Source: Bacteroidales bacterium (GTDB lineage Bacteria; Bacteroidota; Bacteroidia; Bacteroidales; UBA932). From it: a stretch of 64,000 nt of DNA. The notes under the pieces are model-generated. The model ran no database searches. It saw only the letters and a program-made list of their open reading frames with translations, and was not told the origin of the DNA. Position 1 is the first letter of the stretch. Every line of letters starts with the position of its first letter. Location: the NCBI GenBank assembly GCA_017429475.1, contig JAFROX010000005.1, positions 1-64,000 of the forward strand. The letters run 5' to 3'. The translations under genes and the position numbers were made by a program. This document shows, piece after piece, positions 1 through 7,856 of the stretch.

Positions 1-120
1 AGTATAGTCCTCAATGATGATTCGAGGATTCTTTACCACGTTCTTGATGAAGCAAAGTCTGGGAAGATTCGGATTCGGGAATGCAGCGTTCGGGTCGGGC
101 CTGTTGGAGATCTTACTCAT
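1..120 (-). CDS. Vat/CatB-like xenobiotic O-acetyltransferase, N-terminal part only (window edge)
   Basis: An open frame starts at the ATG at 120-118 and runs off the left edge after 40 codons. The peptide includes RLCFIKNVVKNPRIIIEDYT, which resembles the N-terminus of the left-handed beta-helix acetyltransferases that O-acetylate streptogramin A or chloramphenicol (Vat/CatB group). Only the lead-in strand is visible. The hexapeptide repeats and catalytic His lie outside the window, so activity cannot be judged. A TATCTTTA box on the minus strand at 156-149 could serve as its -7 element. Many chromosomal Vat-like proteins are not proven resistance genes. The family call rests on recalled similarity over 40 residues. 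Confidence 0.55.
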   Translation of the reverse strand, partial: MSKISNRPDPNAAFPNPNLPRLCFIKNVVKNPRIIIEDYT

Positions 121-218
121 GATGGTAAATTCCGATTTATCTAACTGATAAAGATAATCATTATTCTCTGGACACTACAGAACTTGATAGATTCTTAGAT
201 ATCCCCCGATTCCTATAC

Positions 219-1160
219 CTACGGCTTCGGGAACGGTCCGAAGAGCTTCTTGTAGTAAGGACGGAACGGATCTTCGATGACCACGCTGCTGGTTGAAGAA
301 GAGCAGGCAACGAAGTAGCCCACGGCATCCCCGCCCGTGATGTTGGTGGGGCAGTTGGCAGGCTGTGACTGCAGCATCGGAATCGCTGCGCCGACAGTGC
401 TCGACACGAATCCCATATAGAAATCGAAATAATCCTTTGGAATGGTGTAGACGTTCAGCGTGAATACGTCTCCCGTTTCTAGAGGCTTGCTGCAGTCGCC
501 ATACAGCTTCATCATAGCCTCTGTCTGGTATAGAGTGGTTATCGGGAAGCATATCACCTTCTGCCCGTTGAAATACTTGTCGTCGATGGACAGCGAGAGA
601 TCCAGCGGGAAGATAGCCTCGTTGAGCTTGGCGCTGACGTAATAATAGTTCGTCGACGGAGCGTCTTCGCCCCAGACAGCTATCGTCCACAGACTGTCGA
701 GTTTAAGCGTGGCGTTTCCGGCATACATATAGTCCACGGCATCGACCCTGAAGCCCGGTGCTTCCATCGTCGAAACGGCTTCGTAGTGATTCTCTTTCCC
801 TCCCACCTCGGCATCGATGGAGAGCTTGTAGGTCACACCGGGAGTTCCGTGCATCCCCTCGGGGCCGAGATAGATGCCGCTCCCTATCGGTGTTTCGGTA
901 AACAGCCAGGTGTCGCTGCCGTCGCTCACCGTCACCCTAGCCCTCGTCACGGCCGGCGGAAGCTCTTTCTCGAAATAGTCCACAGATTCCGTGAGCTGGA
1001 CGCGCTGCGGCATATCGGGACTGTCAGTCAGCATCGCCTCCACCACAAGGTAGGTGCGGTCCATACTCTTGGTATGGACGTCCACCTCTTCGGTGCATCC
1101 CCACGCAAGGAAGGCACAGAGGCAAAGCAAAACGGATGATATCTTCCTAGAAATAGACAT
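219..1160 (-). CDS. DUF4249 domain lipoprotein
   Basis: This 313-residue protein begins with a lipoprotein signal peptide ending in LAWGC at about residues 18-22, so it should be lipid-anchored in the outer membrane. The body matches the DUF4249 pattern: beta-rich, with an early segment on required arguments of the ligand shell (RTYLVVEAMLTD) and a late conserved region around TNITGGDAVGYF. DUF4249 proteins are almost always encoded beside a TonB-dependent receptor and are thought to be its surface partner. Here the start overlaps the end of the receptor gene by 14 bp, so the two are co-translated from one message. The substrate is unknown. Confidence 0.85.
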   Translation of the reverse strand: MSISRKISSVLLCLCAFLAWGCTEEVDVHTKSMDRTYLVVEAMLTDSPDMPQRVQLTESVDYFEKELPPAVTRARVTVSDGSDTWLFTETPIGSGIYLGPEGMHGTPGVTYKLSIDAEVGGKENHYEAVSTMEAPGFRVDAVDYMYAGNATLKLDSLWTIAVWGEDAPSTNYYYVSAKLNEAIFPLDLSLSIDDKYFNGQKVICFPITTLYQTEAMMKLYGDCSKPLETGDVFTLNVYTIPKDYFDFYMGFVSSTVGAAIPMLQSQPANCPTNITGGDAVGYFVACSSSTSSVVIEDPFRPYYKKLFGPFPKP

Positions 1161-3504
1161 TGAACGACACTGACGGTATGATGGTGAACAAATATACTTT
1201 CATAGCCTGAGGCCGGTCTTCCCTCTTGTTGTAGAGGAAAGCCATCGACCAGGCGTTGTGGCGTGAATAGGCATTGTAGAACGAGAAGTTCCACTCGCTG
1301 CCCCACGGTTTTCCTTCGGCCCTGCGTTTGCTCTTCAAGGTGAGCGAAAGGTCCATACGGTGGTAATTGGGCATCGAATCTTCGTTCCTTTCGGAGTAGA
1401 TTGAAGTATAAGTACCTCCATATGCGAAACGGCCGTTAGGGAAGGTAGTCGGAGCGCCGCTGTAGAAGACCCAGTCGGTGGACAGGGCAACCCTCTTGCT
1501 GAAGTCGTACGACAGTACGAAATTGACGGCGTGTTCGTGGTTGAGGGGAGAACGGTAGGGCTTGCCGCCGTTGAGCTCGGGGATGTCATACATCGCGCGG
1601 GACCAGGTGTATGACAGCCAGCCGCCGAGGCGGTCGAAGTCGTAGCGCAGCATCAGCTCCGTGCCGAAAGCCCAGGACTTTCCGAAGCGCAGCAGCCCTT
1701 CCCTGTTGATGTCGTCGAACACGAAGCCGGGGTTCTCCTTGAAGTCGAGGGTGTTCTTGTTGTTCTTGTAGAACACTTCTGCAGAAAGTTCCAGGGCCTG
1801 ATTGGCGAACAGGGCGTTCACGCCTGCGGAGAACTGGTCGGAGCATTGGGGCTTGGTGTTCGGAGAGGCCATGAACCAGGCGTCCACGGGGCTTCCGGAG
1901 ATGCTGATGGGAACTTGCTGTATATATTGGAACGAACGGGAATACGCAGCCTTGAAGGAGAGGTCGGGAGTCACTGAGAACGACCCGGAGATTCTGGGCT
2001 CCAGCCCCCAGTGGGTATTGATGGCCTTGCCCTTGTCGAAATGCTCAGTCTTGGTAAGTTCGTGGGTGACGGGGTCATAATAGCGCTGCTCCGCCTCGCC
2101 GATAGTTGTGAACGACGCCAGACGGAAGCCGTAGCGTACGGTCAGCTTGCCGATCTTCTGCTCGTTCTGGGCGTAGAATGCCGGCATAAGGGCGTGGCTC
2201 TGGGGCATATGCAGCGCCTGCACTATAGATTCCTCATCAGAAGGATTCACATCTCCGGGATCCATCCTGTAGTAAGCGGCATTGACACCTGCCTGCACCG
2301 TATTCGAGGGGTTTATGTACCAGGTTATGCCTGCTTTCAGGCCGGTTTCCCTTATCGCGGTGAGATAGTCGAAGCTGGTGCTGGGCATCACGCAGTCGAG
2401 ACCGGCATTGTAGCGGGAGTTGTAGATCGAGGTGTTGAAGAACACCTTCGGCGAGAATTCGTGGCTCCAGTGGAGAGTCTGGGTGTTGTTGGCGAAGCTG
2501 AACTTCATCAGGTCGAGGTCGAACTCTTCCATCGACATACCGAAAACGTCGCGGCCGCTGAATGCGCTCAGGTAGACTCTGTCCCGGGGGCTCGCCACCC
2601 AGCTGAGCTTGCCGTTGAGATCGTAGAAAAACATCTCTGTGTTCTTCGGGACGCTGGCACCGAACAGAGGGAGGAAGAGGTCCATATAGGTTCTGCGGCC
2701 CGCAAGCATAAACGACAGCTTGTCCTTGACGATGGGGCCTTCGATCATAGCCCGGGAGGTTATCAGGCCTAAGGAGAAATTGCCTTTGAACTGGTTGTTG
2801 TTGCCGTCGCGGGTGCTGACGTCCAGCACCGAAGACAGCCTTCCGCCAAACGATGCCGGGAAGTCGCCCTTGTAGAGCTGCGCATTCTTGACGGCATCTC
2901 CGTTGAACATCGACATAAAGCCCATAAAGTGGCCGGAGTTGTAGAGCGGGGCTCCGTCCATCAGCACGAGGTTCTGGTCGATGGCGCCGCCTCGGACGCT
3001 GAAACCGGTGGAGCCTTCGCTCGGAGTCTGCACTCCGGGCATCATCTGGATGACCCTTATCACGTCAGCCTCTCCCATAAGCGCAGGAAGCTTGCGTATG
3101 ATGTCGCCGGAGACGGTTTCCTTGCCCAGCTGCGGCAGAGTGAGCTGCTCTCTCTTGCTCTTGGAGAAGACTGTGGCTGCTTCCAGCACCTGACGGTCCT
3201 CTTCGAGGGCGAAATCATATTTGACGGGACCCTTAGGGTCTATGGTAACTTCTGCGGTGACATATCCGGCATAGGAGCATTTGATGACCTGGGCCTTGCG
3301 GTCGACCTGCAGGGAATAGAAGCCGTAGTTGTTGGTGGAAACGCCCGCGCTGAGGTCTTCGGTGAACACCACTGCGCCGATGAGAGGCTCTCCGCTGGAC
3401 GCCTCCTTCACGTAACCTGACAGCACGGCTTTCTGCGCCGCCGCAGGCAGGGCAACTGTCAGAATTGTCAGAAATGCTATGGCTATTTTTACCGAAAACT
3501 TCAT
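1147..3504 (-). CDS. TonB-dependent receptor with carboxypeptidase-like regulatory domain
   Basis: The 785-residue protein has a signal peptide ending in AAAQ at about residue 23. A CarboxypepD_reg-like domain follows (about 27-105, with SGEPLIGAVVF). The plug domain is at about 125-225 (IQMMPGVQTPSEGSTGFSVRGG and LVLMDGAPLYN), and the rest is a beta-barrel ending in an aromatic residue (VSFNVYF), as outer-membrane barrels do. It should import a ligand across the outer membrane using TonB energy. The downstream DUF4249 lipoprotein overlaps it and is the presumed partner. No SusD-like gene or glycan-degrading gene lies beside it, so it is not a classic polysaccharide locus. The ligand cannot be inferred. 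Confidence 0.92.
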   Translation of the reverse strand: MKFSVKIAIAFLTILTVALPAAAQKAVLSGYVKEASSGEPLIGAVVFTEDLSAGVSTNNYGFYSLQVDRKAQVIKCSYAGYVTAEVTIDPKGPVKYDFALEEDRQVLEAATVFSKSKREQLTLPQLGKETVSGDIIRKLPALMGEADVIRVIQMMPGVQTPSEGSTGFSVRGGAIDQNLVLMDGAPLYNSGHFMGFMSMFNGDAVKNAQLYKGDFPASFGGRLSSVLDVSTRDGNNNQFKGNFSLGLITSRAMIEGPIVKDKLSFMLAGRRTYMDLFLPLFGASVPKNTEMFFYDLNGKLSWVASPRDRVYLSAFSGRDVFGMSMEEFDLDLMKFSFANNTQTLHWSHEFSPKVFFNTSIYNSRYNAGLDCVMPSTSFDYLTAIRETGLKAGITWYINPSNTVQAGVNAAYYRMDPGDVNPSDEESIVQALHMPQSHALMPAFYAQNEQKIGKLTVRYGFRLASFTTIGEAEQRYYDPVTHELTKTEHFDKGKAINTHWGLEPRISGSFSVTPDLSFKAAYSRSFQYIQQVPISISGSPVDAWFMASPNTKPQCSDQFSAGVNALFANQALELSAEVFYKNNKNTLDFKENPGFVFDDINREGLLRFGKSWAFGTELMLRYDFDRLGGWLSYTWSRAMYDIPELNGGKPYRSPLNHEHAVNFVLSYDFSKRVALSTDWVFYSGAPTTFPNGRFAYGGTYTSIYSERNEDSMPNYHRMDLSLTLKSKRRAEGKPWGSEWNFSFYNAYSRHNAWSMAFLYNKREDRPQAMKVYLFTIIPSVSFNVYF

Positions 3505-3518
3505 CAGGGGTCTTTCAT

Positions 3519-3549
3519 CTCAATAATTGCGCCAATGCGCACAATTGAG
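3519..3549 (-). promoter_or_regulatory. Palindrome between glsB-like stop and TonB receptor start
   Basis: A near-perfect hairpin (CTCAATAATTGCGC, loop CAAT, GCGCACAATTGAG) sits exactly between the stop codon of the upstream acyltransferase gene (3550-3552) and the receptor start at 3504. No T-run follows on the minus strand, so it does not look like a standard terminator. It could be an operator for the receptor or a partial attenuator. Confidence 0.4.
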
Positions 3550-4620
3550 CTACTCCTTTCTTCCGGCATTCTTGAGCAGACGCTTTACCTTGCGTTTTCG
3601 CATAGTCAGCCAGTGCTCGACCATCTGGTTCTCTATCTCGGGCTCGTCCAAAACCACATCCTCGCCCTTGCGTCTTCTGGAGCGGCGCCAGCGGAGATAT
3701 GCTCCAATATGACGCCTGCGCTTCTCGTGGTAGATGCCGTCGAAAGGTATGAGGATGCCGGTGTCTTCGATATTGTGCATCAGACGGTTCACTGCCGTGC
3801 CGAACATCATCATCTGGGAAGTGGAAGAAACATACGCAGACACGTTCGGCGGAATGTTCACCCCCCTCATCCTGACGGCAGAGCGGAGCAGTTTGTAGTC
3901 TTCGATCAAATCATCCTTGTTGAGCACCAGATCCATCAGCCCCGGATCGGAATTCGGCATCAGCGCCTGGTCGTCCCAGGGGCGGACAAGCTCTTCCTTG
4001 TCGCCGAAATGTTTCCAGAGGAAATGGTAGATCAGGTCCCGGGATATATAGTCATATGAAGGATAGACGGTAATCTTTCCGAAGTAATAGAGCAGGTTCT
4101 TGCTCTTCATAATGATGGCGATGAGGCCGTCCCACAGGTTGTCCATCGCAAAGATGGACTTCGACCCCAGCTTCGAGCTCTGGTATTCCGGAGCCACAAA
4201 ATTGCGGCCGAGTTCAATGGTATAGGGAAGATACTCGTCGATGAACTTCTGTGAAAACCGGAACTGGTGGGAGCTTGCCAGCATCGGCTGCCCGTTCTCG
4301 TCAAATGCGGCGTCCGCCCCGAAGAGGAAGCGGTAGCCTCCGATGATCGCTTCGTTGTCCGGATCCCAGACTATAAGCTGCTTGTAGGGCTTCTCCATCT
4401 TGTCGTATTCGTCCAGGTCGATGGCTTCGCCAGTAGAGCCGCCTGCCTCGCGGAAAGCGATCTCGCGAAGACGGCCTATCTCCGTGACGACATTGGGAGA
4501 GTCCTGCCAGGTGACGATGTACAGCTCGTTATGGCCTTTGTTCGTGTCTTCCAGTTTCTTCGATTTGGTGAGTTCGGCTTTGATCAGCTCGACGGGTACG
4601 GGATCGATTATCTTTTTCAT
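3550..4620 (-). CDS. glsB: GlsB-like N-acyltransferase (GNAT/hemolysin-related)
   Basis: The 356-residue protein belongs to the Bacteroidota GNAT-fold acyltransferases related to OlsB. These acylate an amino-acid amine; GlsB of Bacteroides thetaiotaomicron makes N-acyl glycine. The OlsB-type core runs from about residue 25 (ELYIVTWQDSP, REIAFREAGGSTGEAIDLDEYD) through LIVWDPDNEAIIGGYR to ELGRNFVAPEYQ. The start is the ATG at 4620, giving MKKIIDPVPVELI; an in-frame upstream extension overlaps the preceding gene and looks non-coding. The gene lies 13 bp downstream of a PlsC-type acyltransferase, the same pairing as glsA-glsB. A highly basic C-terminus (KRRRHIGAYLRWRRSRRRKG) suggests membrane association. 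Assignment is from family similarity and context. Confidence 0.75.
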   Translation of the reverse strand: MKKIIDPVPVELIKAELTKSKKLEDTNKGHNELYIVTWQDSPNVVTEIGRLREIAFREAGGSTGEAIDLDEYDKMEKPYKQLIVWDPDNEAIIGGYRFLFGADAAFDENGQPMLASSHQFRFSQKFIDEYLPYTIELGRNFVAPEYQSSKLGSKSIFAMDNLWDGLIAIIMKSKNLLYYFGKITVYPSYDYISRDLIYHFLWKHFGDKEELVRPWDDQALMPNSDPGLMDLVLNKDDLIEDYKLLRSAVRMRGVNIPPNVSAYVSSTSQMMMFGTAVNRLMHNIEDTGILIPFDGIYHEKRRRHIGAYLRWRRSRRRKGEDVVLDEPEIENQMVEHWLTMRKRKVKRLLKNAGRKE

Positions 4621-4633
4621 AGGATGGAAAATG

Positions 4634-5491
4634 TCATTCAAGACCTGAAGGCCAGGGGTTGGAAACAATGCCTGCCATATCAAGCATATTCTTGTGTGCA
4701 AGGTCGCGGATACGCGCTGTCTCATCCTTCCGCGGCGCGGTGGTGTCAGGGACTATCGGGTCGCCGACGTGGATGGTGACCAGGGGCTCTCCTTTGCCGA
4801 ACAGCTTGCGCCATCCGGTGCGCGGCCTGAAGGTAATCATCAACGGGAGTACCGGAAGGGAATACCGGTACGCCATATTGAAAGTACCCATCTTGAAAGG
4901 CCTGAGCGGAGCATAGAATTTCCAGCTGCAGCTCTCGGGGAAGATGTGCAGCCACTGCCTGCGTTCGTGCAGTTCGTCCAGAGCCTTGTCAAACTCGCGG
5001 AAGCCGCTGCGGTCCTCGGGAATCGCAATGCCTCCCACAGCTTTCATAATGAATCCGTCCTTGCCGCGGAAAGGCTGGGCGTACATAGGAATCCAGGGCT
5101 TGCGGAAGCGCATAGCCTGCATCACGCAGATCATATCCCAGCGGTGCACGTGGTTGCAGACCGTCATCACACCGTCGGCGAAGAGCTTGCGGTTGCGGCG
5201 GATCTTCTCGCGCCCCTCGATCTTCAGCCCGAACCGGATGCGGTTCAACGGGAACGCCAGGATACAGGCGGCAAGATAGGTCGCACCGCGCACTATCTTG
5301 AACTTAAGGGATTTGTCGAGATAGGTGTAGGTCCCGTCAAAGGTTATGTCCTTGAGCGTGCCGCGTATCGGCGCCATCCTGGTGAACGGGTTGTCACCGG
5401 AAAAGTCGGCCACAGGCTCGGGAACATATACGTCTTCCCGAACCTTGAAGTTCCTGTATGCGGGTCCGTATGAAGAATAGTCCTTGACCAT
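4634..5491 (-). CDS. glsA: GlsA-like O-acyltransferase (PlsC family)
   Basis: A 285-residue lysophospholipid acyltransferase-family protein. The HX4D catalytic motif is present as NHVHRWDMI at about residue 112, followed by a PEGT-like block written FPESCSWKF at about 179 and a basic cluster before it. In the glycine-lipid pathway GlsA adds the second acyl chain to N-acyl-hydroxyacyl glycine made by GlsB. The neighbouring downstream gene is GlsB-like, which supports this role over phosphatidate synthesis. A general 1-acylglycerol-3-phosphate acyltransferase remains the alternative. The two genes form a short operon. Confidence 0.72.
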   Translation of the reverse strand: MVKDYSSYGPAYRNFKVREDVYVPEPVADFSGDNPFTRMAPIRGTLKDITFDGTYTYLDKSLKFKIVRGATYLAACILAFPLNRIRFGLKIEGREKIRRNRKLFADGVMTVCNHVHRWDMICVMQAMRFRKPWIPMYAQPFRGKDGFIMKAVGGIAIPEDRSGFREFDKALDELHERRQWLHIFPESCSWKFYAPLRPFKMGTFNMAYRYSLPVLPLMITFRPRTGWRKLFGKGEPLVTIHVGDPIVPDTTAPRKDETARIRDLAHKNMLDMAGIVSNPWPSGLE

Positions 5492-5518
5492 AAGGCGCCC
5501 GGTTATGCGTTTGAATTT

Positions 5519-6559
5519 CTACTGGTACTGGCGCAGACGTACATCCGTGTCGGGCAGCTGAGCGGGAATGACGCTGACGTCAGTGTTGCCGAAGTGATAC
5601 GGGAAGACAACCTTGGGCTTGATTATGTTGACTGCATTCACAAGCTGTTCGGGAGTCATAGTGAAGGGCTGGTTGCAGGGCAGGTATGCCACATCGATAT
5701 CCTTGATCTGGGACATCTCGGGAATGTCCTCGGTGTCACCTGCGATGTAGATGCGCAGCCCGTCGAGAGTCAGGATGAAACCGTTGTCGCGGCCTTTCGG
5801 GTGGAACTGCTCGCGGCCTTCGGTGCAATTGTATGCAGGTACCGCCTCGACCTTGATGTCGTCGCGGAGCTGGAGGGCGTCGCCGTTAGCCATCACTGTG
5901 CCGTAACCCATCATCTCTGCACAACGAGCATTGGTCACCAGCTGGGCCATAGGCATCAGCGCAAGCGCATTGCGGTCGAAATGGTCGCCATGCTCGTGGG
6001 TAAGCAGCACATAGTTGGCCCTCGGCAGGCTCAGGTAGTTGAATGACTTGCCACCGGAGCGGCTCACGGGATCCACATAGATGTTCAGGCTGTCATAGAC
6101 CAGATACATAGTGGCGTGCGCCATTGCGTGGACATAAACCTCTTTGCCTGAATCGGTCTTGAAGATGTCTACCTCGCAGTTGTCGATGTCGACGATCGGC
6201 TTGCCTGCGGCTGCCCATTCGAGGAGACCGCCCTCAAGGTCGAACACTTCATAGCCGGCCTTTGCAAGCTTCTGCGCAGCTTCGGCGCTGCGTCTGCCGC
6301 CACGGCAGTAAACAGCCACCGGCAGGGAAGGTTCGAGAGACGTCTTGCACTCATCCATAAAAATGTTGAGGCTGCCGTCGATATTGATAGCTCCGGGAAT
6401 ATATCCTGCATAATATTCTTCCCTTGTGCGCACATCCACCAGTTGGGCCTTGCCGTCGGCGATACGTGCTTCAAAGACCTCGGGGGGAACAGTCTCGAAC
6501 CCCTTGCAGCTGCTGAGCCCTACGACGGCCAGCAGGCAGATAAGCAGATAGCGTTTCAT
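5519..6559 (-). CDS. Rhodanese-like plus metallo-beta-lactamase-fold lipoprotein
   Basis: The 346-residue form starting at 6559 has a lipoprotein signal (LLAVVGLSSC). An alternative ATG nine bases upstream adds three residues. Residues about 25-125 are a rhodanese domain with an intact active-site loop CRGGRRS. Residues about 130-345 are a UlaG-like metal-dependent hydrolase with LTHEHGDH and late DVAYLPCNQPF and FPYHFG motifs. The fusion should lie in the periplasm or at the envelope. Rhodanese/MBL fusions often handle persulfides, but the MBL part here is UlaG-like rather than the ETHE1 type, so the substrate is open. The gene stands alone, 27 bp from the next coding region. Confidence 0.8.
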   Translation of the reverse strand: MKRYLLICLLAVVGLSSCKGFETVPPEVFEARIADGKAQLVDVRTREEYYAGYIPGAINIDGSLNIFMDECKTSLEPSLPVAVYCRGGRRSAEAAQKLAKAGYEVFDLEGGLLEWAAAGKPIVDIDNCEVDIFKTDSGKEVYVHAMAHATMYLVYDSLNIYVDPVSRSGGKSFNYLSLPRANYVLLTHEHGDHFDRNALALMPMAQLVTNARCAEMMGYGTVMANGDALQLRDDIKVEAVPAYNCTEGREQFHPKGRDNGFILTLDGLRIYIAGDTEDIPEMSQIKDIDVAYLPCNQPFTMTPEQLVNAVNIIKPKVVFPYHFGNTDVSVIPAQLPDTDVRLRQYQ

Positions 6560-6623
6560 ATCAGTCATTTAAAGTACTACAAATATAATCAATTCAAGTT
6601 TCGCCACGTGCGAAACTTTCCAA

Positions 6624-6735
6624 TTATAGAGCCCAAAGGGCGTTGGGCAAGTCCCTTCCCCGAGGGAAGGGATTTAGGGATGGGGACACGTAAAAGTGCT
6701 GGGTTACTTTGTTTCGCAACGCTCCAATGCTCGAA
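6624..6735 (+). repeat. Dispersed intergenic repeat, copy 1
   Basis: This copy has a core that starts GAGCCC, continues GGGCGTTGGGCAAG, and contains a 9-bp stem hairpin (TCCCTTCCC, CGA, GGGAAGGGA) followed by ATTTAGGG. A less conserved tail contains GTTTCGCAAC and CAATGCTCGAA. The same unit recurs at 58241-58355 and, inverted, at 15401-15522. It sits in the 238-bp gap between the rhodanese/MBL gene and aroB. Confidence 0.9.
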
Positions 6736-6782
6736 TATTCAGATAATTGGCATTTGCGAAACATGAGTAATCAACTATTTCC

Positions 6783-6790
6783 TATCTTTG
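6783..6790 (+). promoter_or_regulatory. -7 box of aroB promoter
   Basis: TATCTTTG matches the Bacteroidota -7 consensus TAnnTTTG and ends 7 nt before the aroB ATG, so the transcript would have almost no leader. A good -33 TTTG at the usual 19-21 nt spacing is not evident; the nearest is at 6753-6756. Confidence 0.6.
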
Positions 6791-6797
6791 CATCAAT

Positions 6798-7856
6798 ATG
6801 CAAGCTATCACCGAGATAAAAGTCGACGGAAAGGTGCTGAGCCGTGTGGTGTCGGGGCCGGACCCGGCAGGTGTCGCCGGTTGTCTGGAAGAATACCGCA
6901 AAGTATGGATGGTATTTGACGCGAACGTCGCAACCCACGCCGCCAGAATCGAAGACGCCCTCAGGCAATCAGGAAAACTGGCCGCCTCACTCCCTCTGAA
7001 CATTTCCGAGGAGGGCAAGACCATCGAGACCGTGCTCTCGCTTGAAGACTGGCTGCTGGCAACCGGAGCCGACAGGGATGCGCTCCTCCTCGCCGTAGGC
7101 GGCGGAATCACCACAGATATGGCAGGATTCGCAGCATCCGTCTACAAACGCGGCATCCGTTTCGCCTTCGTTCCGACCACGCTGCTTGCACAGGTCGACG
7201 CCGCAATCGGAGGAAAGACAGGAGTGAACTTCCACTCACTGAAGAATATGTTGGGAGTCATCCGCCAGCCGGACTTCACATATATCTGCCCCGAAGTACT
7301 GGAAACCCTTCCCGCAAGGGATTTCCGCTCCGGTGCCGCCGAGATGCTCAAGACCTTCATCATCGAGGACGGAGGCAACTATGAAAAGTCCGTCAGGGTG
7401 CTTTCGGACATAGCCGCAGGAGCAAGCATCGCCAGCCGCAGAAACGAACTTCAGCAACTCATTTCGGCAGCCGCTGCCGTCAAGGCCGGCGTAGTGAGCC
7501 GCGACCAGTTCGAAAACGGAGAGAGGCGCAAGCTCAACCTCGGCCACACCTTCGCCCACGGCATAGAATGGAAGGCCCGTGAGTCAGGCTGCGACATCAC
7601 CCACGGCGAGGCAGTGGCCATCGGCATCATCCAGGCCGCAAAACTCACCGACAAGGCCCTGGCCGGCAGACTCCAAAGCGATTTCAGCAAAGCAGGTCTG
7701 CCTACAGTGCTTCCATTCCCTCTCGAAAGCCTTGCCGACGCTATGCTCAAGGACAAGAAAGCCGAGGGCGGCAAAGTGCATTTCGTCCTGATAAGATCCA
7801 TCGGAGACGTATATACAGAAGATATGACGGTTGCCGAAGCTATTGCCAAGCTATGA
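6798..7856 (+). CDS. aroB: 3-dehydroquinate synthase
   Basis: This 352-residue enzyme converts DAHP to 3-dehydroquinate, step two of the shikimate pathway, in the cytoplasm with NAD and a divalent metal. The NAD-binding block LLAVGGGITTDMAGFAASVYKRG (about residues 95-117) and VPTTLLAQVDAAIGGKTGVN are typical. Metal ligands are in the EMLK, GHTFAHGIE and HGEAVAIG segments. It is first in the plus-strand aroB-aroDA-aroC operon and overlaps the next gene by 4 bp (ATGA). Confidence 0.96.
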   Translation: MQAITEIKVDGKVLSRVVSGPDPAGVAGCLEEYRKVWMVFDANVATHAARIEDALRQSGKLAASLPLNISEEGKTIETVLSLEDWLLATGADRDALLLAVGGGITTDMAGFAASVYKRGIRFAFVPTTLLAQVDAAIGGKTGVNFHSLKNMLGVIRQPDFTYICPEVLETLPARDFRSGAAEMLKTFIIEDGGNYEKSVRVLSDIAAGASIASRRNELQQLISAAAAVKAGVVSRDQFENGERRKLNLGHTFAHGIEWKARESGCDITHGEAVAIGIIQAAKLTDKALAGRLQSDFSKAGLPTVLPFPLESLADAMLKDKKAEGGKVHFVLIRSIGDVYTEDMTVAEAIAKL

